Origin: Actinomadura sp. J1-007
GTDB lineage: Bacteria; Actinomycetota; Actinomycetes; Streptosporangiales; Streptosporangiaceae
Assembly (NCBI RefSeq): GCF_009793335.1
Contig: NZ_WING01000001.1
Span: 6,324,001-6,388,000 of the forward strand
DNA length: 64,000 nucleotides
Direction: 5' to 3'
Below, one piece after another: positions 9,054-17,808 of the stretch; the stretch's first letter is position 1, and the number at the start of each line of letters is the position of its first letter. Under the pieces are notes generated by a model. That model was given only the letters and a program-made list of their open reading frames with translations, did not search any database and had not been told where the DNA came from. The position numbers were made by a program, and so were the translations under genes.

Positions 9054-9631
9054 ATGAGGTACGCCGTCCTCGGGCTGGCCGCGGCCTGCGCCCTCCTGCT
9101 CGCCGTCCAGTGCGGCGCGCGGGGGAGCGGCGGCGCCGGCCCGGGACGGTCGTTCAACGGCACCGACGTGATGGTCCTCCAGATGCTGGTGCCGCACCAC
9201 GGGCAGGGCGTGCGGATCGCGCGGCTGGCGCGCGGCCGGCCCGTCCGGCCGCAGGTCGCGACGCTCGCCGCCGCGATCGAGTCGACGCAGGTCGGCGAGG
9301 TCAGGGCGATGGCGGGCTGGCTGCGCGGCTGGCGCCGCCCGCCCACCGCGCCGGCGCACGACCACGCCGCGCACGGCGGGATGCCCATGACGCCCGAACG
9401 CGAGATCGCCGCCCTGGCCGCGTCCCGCGACGCGGGCTTCGAACGCCGCTTCCTCAACGTCCTCATCGGCCATCAGGACGACGCGCTCCAGATCGCCCGG
9501 CTGGAGACCCGGTCGGGCCGCAACGCCCGGGCGCGCGAGCTGGCCTGGCGCATCGACGCGTCCCGGACGGCTCAGATCAAGCAGATGGTCGCGTTCCTCA
9601 ATCCCGGAAAACCCGTCCCCCGCAGAAATAG
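9054..9631 (+). CDS. secreted DUF305 protein (3' end probably frameshifted)
   Basis: A DUF305 protein of about 190 residues with an N-terminal signal or anchor segment (about 1-20). It has the two family motifs PHHGQGVRIARLA (about 40-52) and IGHQDDALQIARLE, plus a central His-rich HDHAAHGGM segment. DUF305 proteins are extracytoplasmic, predicted ferritin-like, and often linked to metals such as copper; copper handling beside an LPMO is an inference. As read, the frame stays open to 9893, overlapping 250 bases of the next gene. Adding one C to the CCCCC run near 9620 gives an end PVPPQK and a stop at 9629-9631, just before the next RBS, which I prefer. Confidence 0.75.
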
Positions 9632-9640
9632 GTCCCTGGT

Positions 9641-11881
9641 ATGCGCCGATTGGTCAGCACGCTCCTCGCCGCACTCCTGGTCGCCGTCGCGTTCAGCGCC
9701 GTGCAAGCTCCCGCGCACGCCGCGGGACGGCTCCTGGCGGCCTTCTCCCAGTCCGGAACGACCGCGAAGTACGTCGTCCGGAACGACGGCGACGCGGCGG
9801 TCACCGGATGGACGCTCGAATTCGAGCTGCCGTCCGGCGTCACCGCGAGCAACGCCGAACACGCCACGATCGCCCAGAACGGCACGCGGGTGACCCTGAC
9901 GCCCGCCTACTACATCAACACCGTCCAGCCCGGACGCAACACCGAGCCGTACAGCCCGACGTTCTCGCTCAGCCGGGCGGTGGAGCCGACGGGCTGCCGG
10001 ATCGCCGACGCGAACTGCGACGGGTCGGCGGACGCGCCGCCGGGCGCGCCGGGCGGTCTGCGCTCGACCGCCACCACCACCAAGACCGTCTCCCTCGCCT
10101 GGAACGCCGCGACGCCCGGCAGCGTGCCGATCGTCGGCTACGAGGTCTACAACGGCTCGGCGCTCGCCGCGTCGGTCACCGGGACGACCGCGACGGTGTC
10201 CGGCCTGACGCCGAACACCCCGTACACGTTCACGGTGAAGGCCAAGGACCGCAAGGGCGCGCTGTCCCCGGCGAGCGCCCCGTTGCAGGTGAAGACCAAC
10301 GACCCGGCCGAGGACACGATCCCGCCGTCCGTCCCGGGCGACGTGCGGAGCACCGGCAAGACGTCGGGCAGCGTGTCGCTCGCGTGGAACGCCTCGACCG
10401 ACAACAAGGGCGTCGCCAACTACGACGTCCTCGTGGACGGGAAGGTCGCGACCACCGTCACCGAGACGAAGGCGACCGTGTCGGGGCTGACGCCGTCCAC
10501 CGAGTACTCGTTCACCGTCAAGGCCCGCGACCTGTACGACAACGTCTCGGCCGCGTCCGCCGCGGTGAAGGCGAGGACCGACGACATCGTCAGCGGCAAC
10601 GCCCGCGTCGGCTACTTCGTGCAGTGGGGCATCTACGGCCGCCAGTACTTCGTCCGCAACCTGGAGACCACGGGCAACGCGGCGAAGCTCACCCACATCA
10701 ACTACGCGTTCGGCAACATCGACCCGAAGAACCTGACCTGCCTCCAGGGCGTCACCAAGGGCACGACGCAGAACCCGCAGGACCCGAACCAGGGCGACGG
10801 CGCGGGCGACGCCGAGGCCGACTACGGGCGGCCGATGAGCGCCGGCCAGTCGGTGGACGGCGTGGGCGACACCGGCTGGGAGAAGCTGCGCGGCAACTTC
10901 AACCAGCTCAAGAAGCTCAAGGCCAAGCACCCGAACCTCAAGGTCCTGATCTCGCTCGGCGGCTGGACGTACTCCAAGTACTTCTCCGACGTCGCCGCGA
11001 CCGACGCGGCCCGCAAGAAGTTCGTCGCGTCCTGCATCGACACCTACATCAAGGGCAACCTGCCGGTCTACAACGGCGCGGGCGGCCCCGGCACCGGCGC
11101 CGGGATCTTCGACGGCATCGACCTGGACTGGGAGTGGCCCGGGGCCGAGGGCCACGCGGGCAACCACATCGGCGCGAACGACAAGGCCAACAACACGCTG
11201 CTGATCGCCGAGTTCCGCCGCCAGCTCGACGAGCTGTCCAAGGACACCGGCAAGCGCTACCAGCTCACCGCGTTCACCCCCGCCGACCCGGCGAAGATCG
11301 CGGCCGGCTGGGACCTGCCCGAGGTCGCCAAGTCCCTCGACATCTTCAACATCCAGGGCTACGACTTCCACGGCGCGGGCAGCGACAACTCCTGGGAGCC
11401 CAACCGGACGGGCCACCAGGGCAACCTCTACACCGACACCGACGACCCGTACCCGTTCCACTTCAGCGTCGAGAACGCCGTGAAGGTCTACCTCGACGCG
11501 GGCGTCAACCCGCGCAAGCTCACGATCGGCCTCGCCTACTACGGGCGGGGCTGGCAGGGCGTCGCCGAGGGCGGCAAGCGCGGCGAGTGGCAGTCGGCGA
11601 ACGGCGCGGCGCCCGGCCAGTTCCAGGAGGAGGCCGGCACGCGCGGGTACAGCAACCTGATCGCGATGGTGCCGAACTGCACCGTCACGCACGACGAGCA
11701 GGCGGTCGGGACGTACTGCTACACCGGCAGCGGCGGCCAGTGGTGGACGTTCGACGACACCTGGTCGATCGGCAAGAAGGCGGCCTGGCTCAAGAGCAAG
11801 GGGCTGCTCGGCGCGATGATCTGGGAGATGTCGGGTGACACCGGCGTCCTCACCAAGGCCCTGGACGACGGCCTGAAGTGA
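9641..11881 (+). CDS. secreted multidomain GH18 chitinase (CBM2-like, two FnIII)
   Basis: A 746-residue chitinase. A signal peptide (about 1-29, ending AHAAG) is followed by a CBM2-like binding module (about 30-125; GWTLEFELPSG), two fibronectin type III domains (about 133-222 and 231-315) and a ChiA/ChiC-type GH18 catalytic domain (about 320-746). The catalytic motif DGIDLDWE spans residues 491-498, with Glu498 the acid/base. An insertion subdomain with ITKP/YYGRGW-like segments near the C-terminus is typical of processive GH18 subfamily A. The different domain make-up from the first chitinase suggests complementary activities with the LPMO between them. A strong hairpin follows the stop. 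Confidence 0.93.
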   Translation: MRRLVSTLLAALLVAVAFSAVQAPAHAAGRLLAAFSQSGTTAKYVVRNDGDAAVTGWTLEFELPSGVTASNAEHATIAQNGTRVTLTPAYYINTVQPGRNTEPYSPTFSLSRAVEPTGCRIADANCDGSADAPPGAPGGLRSTATTTKTVSLAWNAATPGSVPIVGYEVYNGSALAASVTGTTATVSGLTPNTPYTFTVKAKDRKGALSPASAPLQVKTNDPAEDTIPPSVPGDVRSTGKTSGSVSLAWNASTDNKGVANYDVLVDGKVATTVTETKATVSGLTPSTEYSFTVKARDLYDNVSAASAAVKARTDDIVSGNARVGYFVQWGIYGRQYFVRNLETTGNAAKLTHINYAFGNIDPKNLTCLQGVTKGTTQNPQDPNQGDGAGDAEADYGRPMSAGQSVDGVGDTGWEKLRGNFNQLKKLKAKHPNLKVLISLGGWTYSKYFSDVAATDAARKKFVASCIDTYIKGNLPVYNGAGGPGTGAGIFDGIDLDWEWPGAEGHAGNHIGANDKANNTLLIAEFRRQLDELSKDTGKRYQLTAFTPADPAKIAAGWDLPEVAKSLDIFNIQGYDFHGAGSDNSWEPNRTGHQGNLYTDTDDPYPFHFSVENAVKVYLDAGVNPRKLTIGLAYYGRGWQGVAEGGKRGEWQSANGAAPGQFQEEAGTRGYSNLIAMVPNCTVTHDEQAVGTYCYTGSGGQWWTFDDTWSIGKKAAWLKSKGLLGAMIWEMSGDTGVLTKALDDGLK

Positions 11882-11899
11882 TCCTCCGCCCGTGAACGC

Positions 11900-11934
11900 C
11901 CGGGGCCGGTGACTCCCTCCGTCACCGGCCCCGG
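11900..11934 (+). terminator. hairpin terminator after the chitin cluster
   Basis: Perfect 14-bp inverted repeat, CCGGGGCCGGTGAC at 11900-11913 and its complement at 11921-11934, with a 7-base loop. It lies 19 bases after the chitinase stop. There is no T tract, as is usual in high-GC actinomycetes. Confidence 0.7.
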
Positions 11935-11976
11935 TGCATGCCCGCCCCCGGCCCCGCGTCCGGTCGGGCCGCGGTA

Positions 11977-12021
11977 TTGACTTTCGTTCAACTCCTTCCC
12001 ATATTAGATTCCAGTCTAATT
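11977..12021 (+). promoter_or_regulatory. promoter and inverted-repeat operator upstream of EphD-like hydrolase
   Basis: TTGACT (11977-11982) and CATATT (12000-12005) are spaced by 17 bases. Immediately downstream ATTAGA (12004-12009) and TCTAAT (12016-12021) form an inverted repeat with a 6-base spacer. Its position over the start of transcription is that of a TetR-type repressor site. The local A+T content is far higher than in the flanking genes. Confidence 0.5.
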
Positions 12022-12033
12022 TGGTGGTGGGCG

Positions 12034-12986
12034 ATGGACGTCAGGACGCGCAGGGTGAGGTCCGACGGAGCCAGGCTGGCCGTGCGCGAGTACGGCCCGG
12101 CCGGGGGCCCGGTCCTCGTGCTCGTGCACGGCTACCCGGACGAGCAGTCGGTGTGGGAGCCGGTCGCCGGGATCCTCGCGGCCCGGTTCCGCGTGGTGAC
12201 CTACGACGTGCGCGGGGCCGGCGGCTCGTCCCGCCCCGCAGGACCTGGGCGTACCGCATGGAGCACCTGGCCGGCGACCTGCGCGCGGTGATCGACGCGG
12301 TCTCCCCGGACCGGCCCGTCCACCTCGTCGGGCACGACTGGGGGTCGGTGCAGGGCTGGGGCGCGGTCACCGGCGACCGGGTGGACGGCCGCGTCGCGTC
12401 GTTCACCTCGATCTCCGGGCCGTGCGTCGAGCACTTCGGGCAGTGGGTCCGCGACCGGCTGCGCCGCCCGACGCCGCGCAACCTCGCGCGGCTCGGCGGG
12501 CAGTTCGCGCGGTCGTGGTACCTGGCGTTCGGCGCGATCCCCGGGGTCGCGAACGTCGCGTGGCGGCTCGGGGGCGCGCGGCTCTTCCCCATCGTGGTCG
12601 AGCGGACGGAGGGCTTCGAGCGGACGCCCGCGCCCACGTTCCTCAAGGACGCGGTGCACGGCGTGAAGCTGTACCGGGCGAACGCGCTACGGTTCCTGCG
12701 GCCCGGCTACCTGTGCCGGACGGACGTCCCGGTGCAGGTGATCGCGCCGACGCGGGACGCGTTCGTGTCGCCGCACCAGTCCCTGGACCTCGCGCGCTAC
12801 ACCGACCGGCTGTGGCGCCGCGAGATCGCGGCCGGGCACTGGGGCGCCGTCCGCCGCGACCCCGCCGCCGTCGCCGGGTGGATCGCCGAGCTGGTCGAGC
12901 ACGTCGAGGGCGCGCCGGAGCCGCCGGCGCTCCGCGCGGCCCGGCTGCCCGCCGCGGGCGGGGTCCTGGAGGGGAGCGGCGCGTGA
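12034..12986 (+). CDS. EphD-like alpha/beta hydrolase (frameshifted as read)
   Basis: An alpha/beta-fold hydrolase of about 317 residues. Visible are the oxyanion HGYPDE motif, the nucleophile region LVGHDWGS with Asp in HDWG (epoxide-hydrolase type) and a late catalytic AGHWGA. The central EHFGQWVRDRLRRPTPRNL region resembles the hydrolase half of mycobacterial EphD, but no fused short-chain dehydrogenase follows here. The frame breaks near 12237; one extra C restores SSRPRRTWAYRMEHL. Its stop overlaps the next GTG (GTGA), so the two genes are translationally coupled. The substrate is likely a lipid epoxide or related ester by analogy. Confidence 0.8.
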
Positions 12987-13897
12987 GCGAGATCGACGAG
13001 CGCCACCCGGTCATCACGCCGCGCCGGGTGCGGTTCGACTGGGACGGCACGCCGCTGCACTGGATCCCGGACGAGCCGGTCGCGACCCACTTCATCAACG
13101 TGCTGCACCTGCTCCTGCCCGCCGGGGAGCGCTGGTTCGTGCACGTCTACAAGCAGGCGCTCCCGCTCGTCGAGGACGACGAGCGGCTGCGCGCCGAGGT
13201 CAAGGGCTTCATGGGCCAGGAGGCGGTGCACGCGTACTCCCACCAGGGCGTCCTGGACCGGCAGATGCTCGCCCGGGGCCTGGACCCGCGCCCGCTGACC
13301 GCGCGCGTCGAGTGGATGTTCAAGGTGCTGCTCGGCGACCGGCCGCCGCTGCCGCTCCGGCTGCTGCCGCGCCGCCGCTGGCTGAACCTGCGGATCGGGA
13401 TCATCGCCGGGATCGAGCACTACACCGCCGTCCTCGGGCAGTGGATCCTGGACGCCCGCGAGCTGGACGAGGCGGGCGCCGACCCCACGATGATGGACCT
13501 GCTGCGCTGGCACGGCGCGGAGGAGGTCGAGCACCGCTCCGTGGCGTTCGACGTGTACGAGAAGGTGTCGGGCAAGTACTGGCTGCGGTTCGTGGCGTTC
13601 TTCCTCGGCGTGCTGGCGCTGCCGATGGCCGTCTACCTCGGCGCGGCGTACCTGTGCGCGAAGGACCCGACGCTGAAGGGCGTACGGCCGCGCGTCCGCG
13701 ACTACCGCCGCGCCGTCCGCCGGGGCGTCTTCCCGAGCAACCGCTTCATGGTCGCGGCGGCCCGCTCGTACCTGCGGCGCGACTACCACCCGTCCCAGGA
13801 GTGCTCGACGCGGAAGGCGACCGACTACCTGGCGACCTCGCCCGCGGCCCGCGCCGCCGCCGCTCCGCCCCCCGGCCGCGACCCGGGAGCCGCCTGA
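12983..13897 (+). CDS. PF10118-type metal-dependent hydrolase
   Basis: A 304-residue protein of the COG3687/PF10118 predicted metal-dependent hydrolase family. Possible metal ligands include EAVHAYSHQ (about 76-84), GIEHYTAVLGQ (about 142-152) and WHGAEEVEHRS (about 173-183): repeated Glu and His residues on helices as in ferritin-like di-iron proteins. Two hydrophobic segments near 200-225 suggest membrane association. The GTG start overlaps the TGA of the upstream hydrolase by 3 bases. The exact reaction is unknown. A strong hairpin follows. Confidence 0.85.
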   Translation: MSEIDERHPVITPRRVRFDWDGTPLHWIPDEPVATHFINVLHLLLPAGERWFVHVYKQALPLVEDDERLRAEVKGFMGQEAVHAYSHQGVLDRQMLARGLDPRPLTARVEWMFKVLLGDRPPLPLRLLPRRRWLNLRIGIIAGIEHYTAVLGQWILDARELDEAGADPTMMDLLRWHGAEEVEHRSVAFDVYEKVSGKYWLRFVAFFLGVLALPMAVYLGAAYLCAKDPTLKGVRPRVRDYRRAVRRGVFPSNRFMVAAARSYLRRDYHPSQECSTRKATDYLATSPAARAAAAPPPGRDPGAA

Positions 13898-13913
13898 GGG
13901 GGGCGCCGAGACC

Positions 13914-13957
13914 GGCGGTCCGGGCGCCGTCAACCGCGCCCCGGCGCCCGGACCGCC
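13914..13957 (+). terminator. hairpin terminator after the hydrolase pair
   Basis: A perfect 15-bp inverted repeat: GGCGGTCCGGGCGCC at 13914-13928 and its complement at 13943-13957, with a 14-base loop. It begins 17 bases after the stop codon. Confidence 0.7.
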
Positions 13958-14012
13958 TACCTCGAACGGACGCAAGGGAAACCGAATGGCGTTCCAATCC
14001 GGCGTCGCAGGG

Positions 14013-14034
14013 GTTAGCGTAAGCGGACGCTGAC
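14013..14034 (+). promoter_or_regulatory. inverted repeat upstream of the acyl-CoA dehydrogenase operon
   Basis: GTTAGCGT at 14013-14020 and ACGCTGAC at 14027-14034 form an inverted repeat with 7 of 8 pairs and a 6-base spacer, 25 bases before the first start codon. Position and form suit a TetR-family fatty-acid or sterol regulator. The KstR consensus is not matched. Confidence 0.35.
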
Positions 14035-14058
14035 CGCCGTTCCCCGGGAGGGACACCC

Positions 14059-15276
14059 GTGACGGATCCGGACGACCACGCCGCGAGCCTGGAGGAGTAC
14101 GGGCGCCGCGTCCGCGCCTGGCTGGAGGAGCACGCCTCCGGCCTGCCCGCCGATCCCGGCCTGGACGCCGCCCGCGCGTTCATGGCCGCGCTGTACGACG
14201 CCGGGTACTCCGGCATCACCTGGCCGGCCGAGTACGGCGGGCAGGGGCTCGGGCAGCCGGAGGAGCGGGCGTTCCAGCAGGCCGCCCGCGACTTCGCGCT
14301 GCCCCTCGGCGTCTTCGGCATCGGGCTCGGCATGTGCGGGCCGACGCTGCTGTCCATCGGCACCGAGGAGCAGAAGCGCCGCTACGTCCGGCCGCTGCTG
14401 CGCGGCGAGGAGATCTGGTGCCAGATGTTCTCCGAGCCCGGCGCCGGGTCGGACGTGGCGTCCCTCCAGACGCGCGCCGTCCTGGACGGCGACGCGTGGG
14501 TGGTGGACGGGCAGAAGGTGTGGACCTCGGTCGCCAGGCAGGCCGACTTCGGGCTGCTCATCGCCCGCACCGACCCCGGCGTGCCGAAGCACCAGGGCAT
14601 CACCATGTTCGTCATCGACATGCACGACCCGGGCGTGACGGTCCGGCCGCTGCGCGACATGACCGGCGAGGCCCACTTCAACGAGATCTTCTTCGACGGC
14701 GTGCGGGTCGCCCCCGACCAGGTCGTCGGGGAGGTGAACGGCGGCTGGTCCGCCGCCGTCACCACGCTCCTGCACGAGCGCGTCTCGATCGGGATGGGCG
14801 CCGCGCGCACCGAGCGGCCCGCCTCGTTCGCCGCGCTGTCGGACGCCGCGCGCGAGCGCGGCCTGCTGGAGGACCCGGCCGTCCGCGAGCAGCTCGTGGA
14901 CCTCTACCTCCAGGAGCGCGCGTTCGACCTGCTGAACGCCCGCCTGTCGCAGGAGGTCAGGGCCGGGATCCAGCCCGGCGCGCGCGGCTCGGTCAGCAAG
15001 CTGCTGCTCGCCGACCTCACGCTGCGCAGCGCCGACGTCGCCAGCGAGATCCTCGGGCCCGAGTCGGTCGCCCACGGCGCGGAGGAGGGCTCAGGGAAGA
15101 TCGCCCGCGCGCTGTCCTGGGGGCCCGGCATGGCGCTCGGCGGCGGCACCAACGAGATCATGCGCAACATCATCGGGGACCGCGTGCTCGGCCTGCCCCG
15201 CGAGCCGCAGGTGGACCGCACCGTCCCGTTCCGCGACCTCAAGGTCGGCACGCAGGAGAAGGAGGCCGGCAGGTGA
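14059..15276 (+). CDS. acyl-CoA dehydrogenase, subunit 1
   Basis: A 405-residue FAD-dependent acyl-CoA dehydrogenase oxidising an acyl-CoA at C2-C3. It has the three-part fold: N-terminal helices (GYSGITWPAEYGGQGL), a middle beta domain (QMFSEPGAGSDVASL, WTSVARQADF) and a C-terminal helical domain with GGTNEIMRNII. The next gene encodes a second, divergent dehydrogenase overlapping by 4 bases (GTGA). This resembles the heteromeric FadE pairs of actinobacterial sterol and lipid catabolism. The GTG start has GGGAGGGAC just upstream. The chain-length or sterol specificity cannot be read from sequence. Confidence 0.9.
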   Translation: MTDPDDHAASLEEYGRRVRAWLEEHASGLPADPGLDAARAFMAALYDAGYSGITWPAEYGGQGLGQPEERAFQQAARDFALPLGVFGIGLGMCGPTLLSIGTEEQKRRYVRPLLRGEEIWCQMFSEPGAGSDVASLQTRAVLDGDAWVVDGQKVWTSVARQADFGLLIARTDPGVPKHQGITMFVIDMHDPGVTVRPLRDMTGEAHFNEIFFDGVRVAPDQVVGEVNGGWSAAVTTLLHERVSIGMGAARTERPASFAALSDAARERGLLEDPAVREQLVDLYLQERAFDLLNARLSQEVRAGIQPGARGSVSKLLLADLTLRSADVASEILGPESVAHGAEEGSGKIARALSWGPGMALGGGTNEIMRNIIGDRVLGLPREPQVDRTVPFRDLKVGTQEKEAGR

Positions 15277-16379
15277 GGCTGATCCGCACGGACGAGCAGC
15301 GGGAGCTGGCCGGCTCGGTCCGGTCGTTCCTGGCCGACACCGCGCCGATGGCCCGGGTCAGGGAGGTCGCCGAGTCGGACGAGGCGTTCGACCGGACGGT
15401 CTGGGACCGGATGGCGGGCGAGCTGGGCCTCGCCGGGCTCGCGGTCCCCGAGGCGTACGGCGGCGCGGGCGCGGGCCACGGCGAGGTCGCGGTCGTCATG
15501 GAGGAGCTCGGCGCGGCGCTCACGCCGTCGCCCTACCTCGCCTCCGCCGTGCTGGCCGCGAACGTGCTGCTGCGCGCGGGCGACGAGGGCGCGGCCAAGG
15601 ACCTGCTGCCCGGCGTCGCGTCCGGCGCGACGCTCGCCACGTTCGCCGTGCCCGTCCAGGGCGACGCCCTGCCCGCGGCCTCGCCCGCCGCCGGCGCGGC
15701 GTCCGGCGGCGGGCACGAGCTGCGCGGCACGGCCGCCCGCGTGCTGAACGGCGCGGAGGCCGACCTGATCCTCGTCCCGGCCGACCTGCCGGACGGCTCG
15801 CGCGCGGTCTTCGCGGTGGACGGCTCGGCGGCCGGGGTGACCCGGACGCCGCTGGCCACGCTCGACCTGACCCGGCCGCAGGCGCGGATCGGGTTCGCGG
15901 GCACGCCCGCGCGGCGGATCACCGACTCCCCAGAGGCGGTCTCCGCCGCGCTCGACCTGTCGGCCGTCGCGCTCGCCGCCGGGCAGCTCGGCGTGCTGCG
16001 CCGCTGCCTGGACGTGATCGTCGAGTACGCCAAGCTGCGCGTGCAGTTCGGCCGGTTCGTCGGGTCGTTCCAGGGCGTCAAGCACCGGCTCGCCGAGATG
16101 CACTGCGTGCTGGAGCAGGCCGAGTCGGTCGTCCGGTACGCGGCGTGGGCGGCCGACGAGAGCCCCGGCGAGCTGCCCGTCGCCGCCGCGCTCGCCGGGT
16201 CGTACCTCGGCCGCGCCGCGTTCGGCGTCGCCAAGGACAGCCTGCTGCTGCACGGCGGGATCGGCTTCACCTGGGAGCACGACGCGCACCTGTACTACAA
16301 GCGCGCCAAGGGCGACGAGCTGCTGCTCGGCCCGCCCCGCGCCCACCGCGCCCGCCTCGCCGAGCGCCTCGGCATCTGA
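15273..16379 (+). CDS. acyl-CoA dehydrogenase, subunit 2
   Basis: A 368-residue acyl-CoA dehydrogenase-like protein shorter than its neighbour. N-terminal FLADTAPMARVREVAE and GLAVPEAYGGAGAGHGEVAVVMEELG are followed by a reduced middle domain and a C-terminal domain with YAKLRVQFGRFVGSFQGVK and LLHGGIGFTWEHD. The GTG start lies inside the previous stop, indicating coupled translation. In known alpha2beta2 FadE complexes such as FadE28-FadE29 one subunit is similarly compact and shares the active site, so I infer a heteromer. It converges with the P450 gene. Confidence 0.9.
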   Translation: MRLIRTDEQRELAGSVRSFLADTAPMARVREVAESDEAFDRTVWDRMAGELGLAGLAVPEAYGGAGAGHGEVAVVMEELGAALTPSPYLASAVLAANVLLRAGDEGAAKDLLPGVASGATLATFAVPVQGDALPAASPAAGAASGGGHELRGTAARVLNGAEADLILVPADLPDGSRAVFAVDGSAAGVTRTPLATLDLTRPQARIGFAGTPARRITDSPEAVSAALDLSAVALAAGQLGVLRRCLDVIVEYAKLRVQFGRFVGSFQGVKHRLAEMHCVLEQAESVVRYAAWAADESPGELPVAAALAGSYLGRAAFGVAKDSLLLHGGIGFTWEHDAHLYYKRAKGDELLLGPPRAHRARLAERLGI

Positions 16380-16381
16380 GG

Positions 16382-16400
16382 CCCGGCAGGGCCCGCCGGG
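16382..16400. terminator. small hairpin between convergent dehydrogenase and P450 genes
   Basis: CCCGGC (16382-16387) pairs with GCCGGG (16395-16400) around a 7-base loop in the 27-base gap between two convergent genes. It is short but appropriately placed for a shared terminator. Confidence 0.35.
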
Positions 16401-16406
16401 TGCGCG

Positions 16407-17699
16407 TCAGTACGTGTAGCGCAGGTGCTTGATGCCGTTGATGAAGTTGGAGTAGAGGCGGTCGGGCTCCCCGGCGGAACGGATGCCGGGGACCCGGGTG
16501 AACAGCTCCCGGAACATCACGGTGATCTCCCGCCGGGCCAGGTTGGCGCCGAGGCAGAAGTGCGGCCCCGGGCCGCCGAAGCCCACGTGCGGGTTGGGCG
16601 AGCGGGTGATGTCGAACGCGTCCGGATCGTCGAAGACCGCCTCGTCGCGGTTGGCCGAGTTGTAGAACAGCAGCACCTTCTGGCCCGTCCGGTACAGCTG
16701 CCCGTTCATCTCGTGGTCCCTGGTGACCGTCCGCCGGAACTGGATCACCGGCGTGGCCATCCGGACGACCTCCTCGACCGCCCCGGCGATCCGCCCGTCG
16801 AAGTCGTCCAGCAGCAGCGCCCGCTGGTCCGGGTGGTCGGTGAACAGCTTCAGCCCGTGCGAGATCGCGTTGCGCGTCGTCTCGTTCCCGGCGACGACGA
16901 GCAGGATGAAGAACGAGCCGATCTCCTGGTCGGTCAGCGACTCGCCGTCCACGTTGGCCGAGACGAGCGCGGACACCAGGTCGTCGCCGGGCGCGCGGCG
17001 GCGGCGCCGGGCCAGCTTCATCGCCAGGTGGTTCAGCTCGTACCCGGCGGTCATCGCCTTGGACAGGCCGTACAGCACGCCGCTGCGGGTGATGCCCTCG
17101 ACCTCGAACCGCTTGCCGCCGGTGTACTCCGGGTCGCCGATGCCGAGGATGATGTTGGTCCGGTCGTACACCATCGGCCGCTCGTGCGCGGGGATGCCCA
17201 TCATGTCGCAGATGACCTGTACGGGCAGCCGCGCGGCGACGTCGGTGACGAAGTCGCCGCCGCCCCGCCGCGCGACCAGGTCGTCCACGATCCGGGTCGC
17301 GGTCGCCTGGAGGTCGGTCTCCAGCTTGGCCAGCACCCGCGGGGTGAACGCCCGCGACACGATCCGCCGGATCTTGGCGTGCCGCGGGTCGTCCATGTTG
17401 ATCATCGAGCCGAAGTAGCGGGCCATGTAGCGGGGCAGGTCGGCGACGCTGTTGGAGCACGGCTCGCTGCTGAACACCTCGGGCGTCCGGCTGGCCTCCA
17501 CCACGTCGGCGTGCCTGGCCAGGGCGTAGTAGCCCGGCCCGGTCTTGATGAACGGGAGCTTCAGCTCCGGGAAGAACGCCGGCCGGTCCCGTTCCCGCAG
17601 CTCCCGGAACGCCGCCAGCCGCCGCTCGGGCGGCCGGGACCAGAACGCCAGGTCCGACAGGTCGATCCGCTCGTCCACCTCGGTCGTCGCCATGCGCAC
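16407..17699 (-). CDS. cytochrome P450 (CYP124/125/142-like)
   Basis: A 430-residue soluble bacterial P450 monooxygenase. The I-helix oxygen-binding motif is VVAGNETTRN, the K-helix ExxR is in EEVVRMAT, and the heme-thiolate loop is FGGPGPHFCLGANLAR with Cys as iron ligand. N-terminal FFPELKLPFIKTGPGYYALARHADVVEAS and C-terminal NGIKHLRYTY resemble the CYP125/CYP124 group that hydroxylates sterol side chains or methyl-branched lipids. Neighbouring acyl-CoA dehydrogenases fit a terminal-oxidation then beta-oxidation route, which is inference. The start may be this ATG or the MATTE Met two codons later. Electron-transfer partners are not encoded nearby. Confidence 0.9.
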   Translation of the reverse strand: MRMATTEVDERIDLSDLAFWSRPPERRLAAFRELRERDRPAFFPELKLPFIKTGPGYYALARHADVVEASRTPEVFSSEPCSNSVADLPRYMARYFGSMINMDDPRHAKIRRIVSRAFTPRVLAKLETDLQATATRIVDDLVARRGGGDFVTDVAARLPVQVICDMMGIPAHERPMVYDRTNIILGIGDPEYTGGKRFEVEGITRSGVLYGLSKAMTAGYELNHLAMKLARRRRRAPGDDLVSALVSANVDGESLTDQEIGSFFILLVVAGNETTRNAISHGLKLFTDHPDQRALLLDDFDGRIAGAVEEVVRMATPVIQFRRTVTRDHEMNGQLYRTGQKVLLFYNSANRDEAVFDDPDAFDITRSPNPHVGFGGPGPHFCLGANLARREITVMFRELFTRVPGIRSAGEPDRLYSNFINGIKHLRYTY

Positions 17700-17808
17700 C
17701 GTCCCCGGAGTCCAGAACCTCGTTCGGTTCCCATGGAACCGACGCCCTCGCGTCCCGTCAAGGGAGCGACCGCGCGAACGGCTCCCGTACGCCCTCGTCC
17801 TCCTCTGA

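Noticed and set aside
9632..9893. Extension of the DUF305 frame into the second chitinase gene
   Set aside because: The extension would overlap a signal peptide and binding module, and a single restored base gives a natural stop at 9629-9631.
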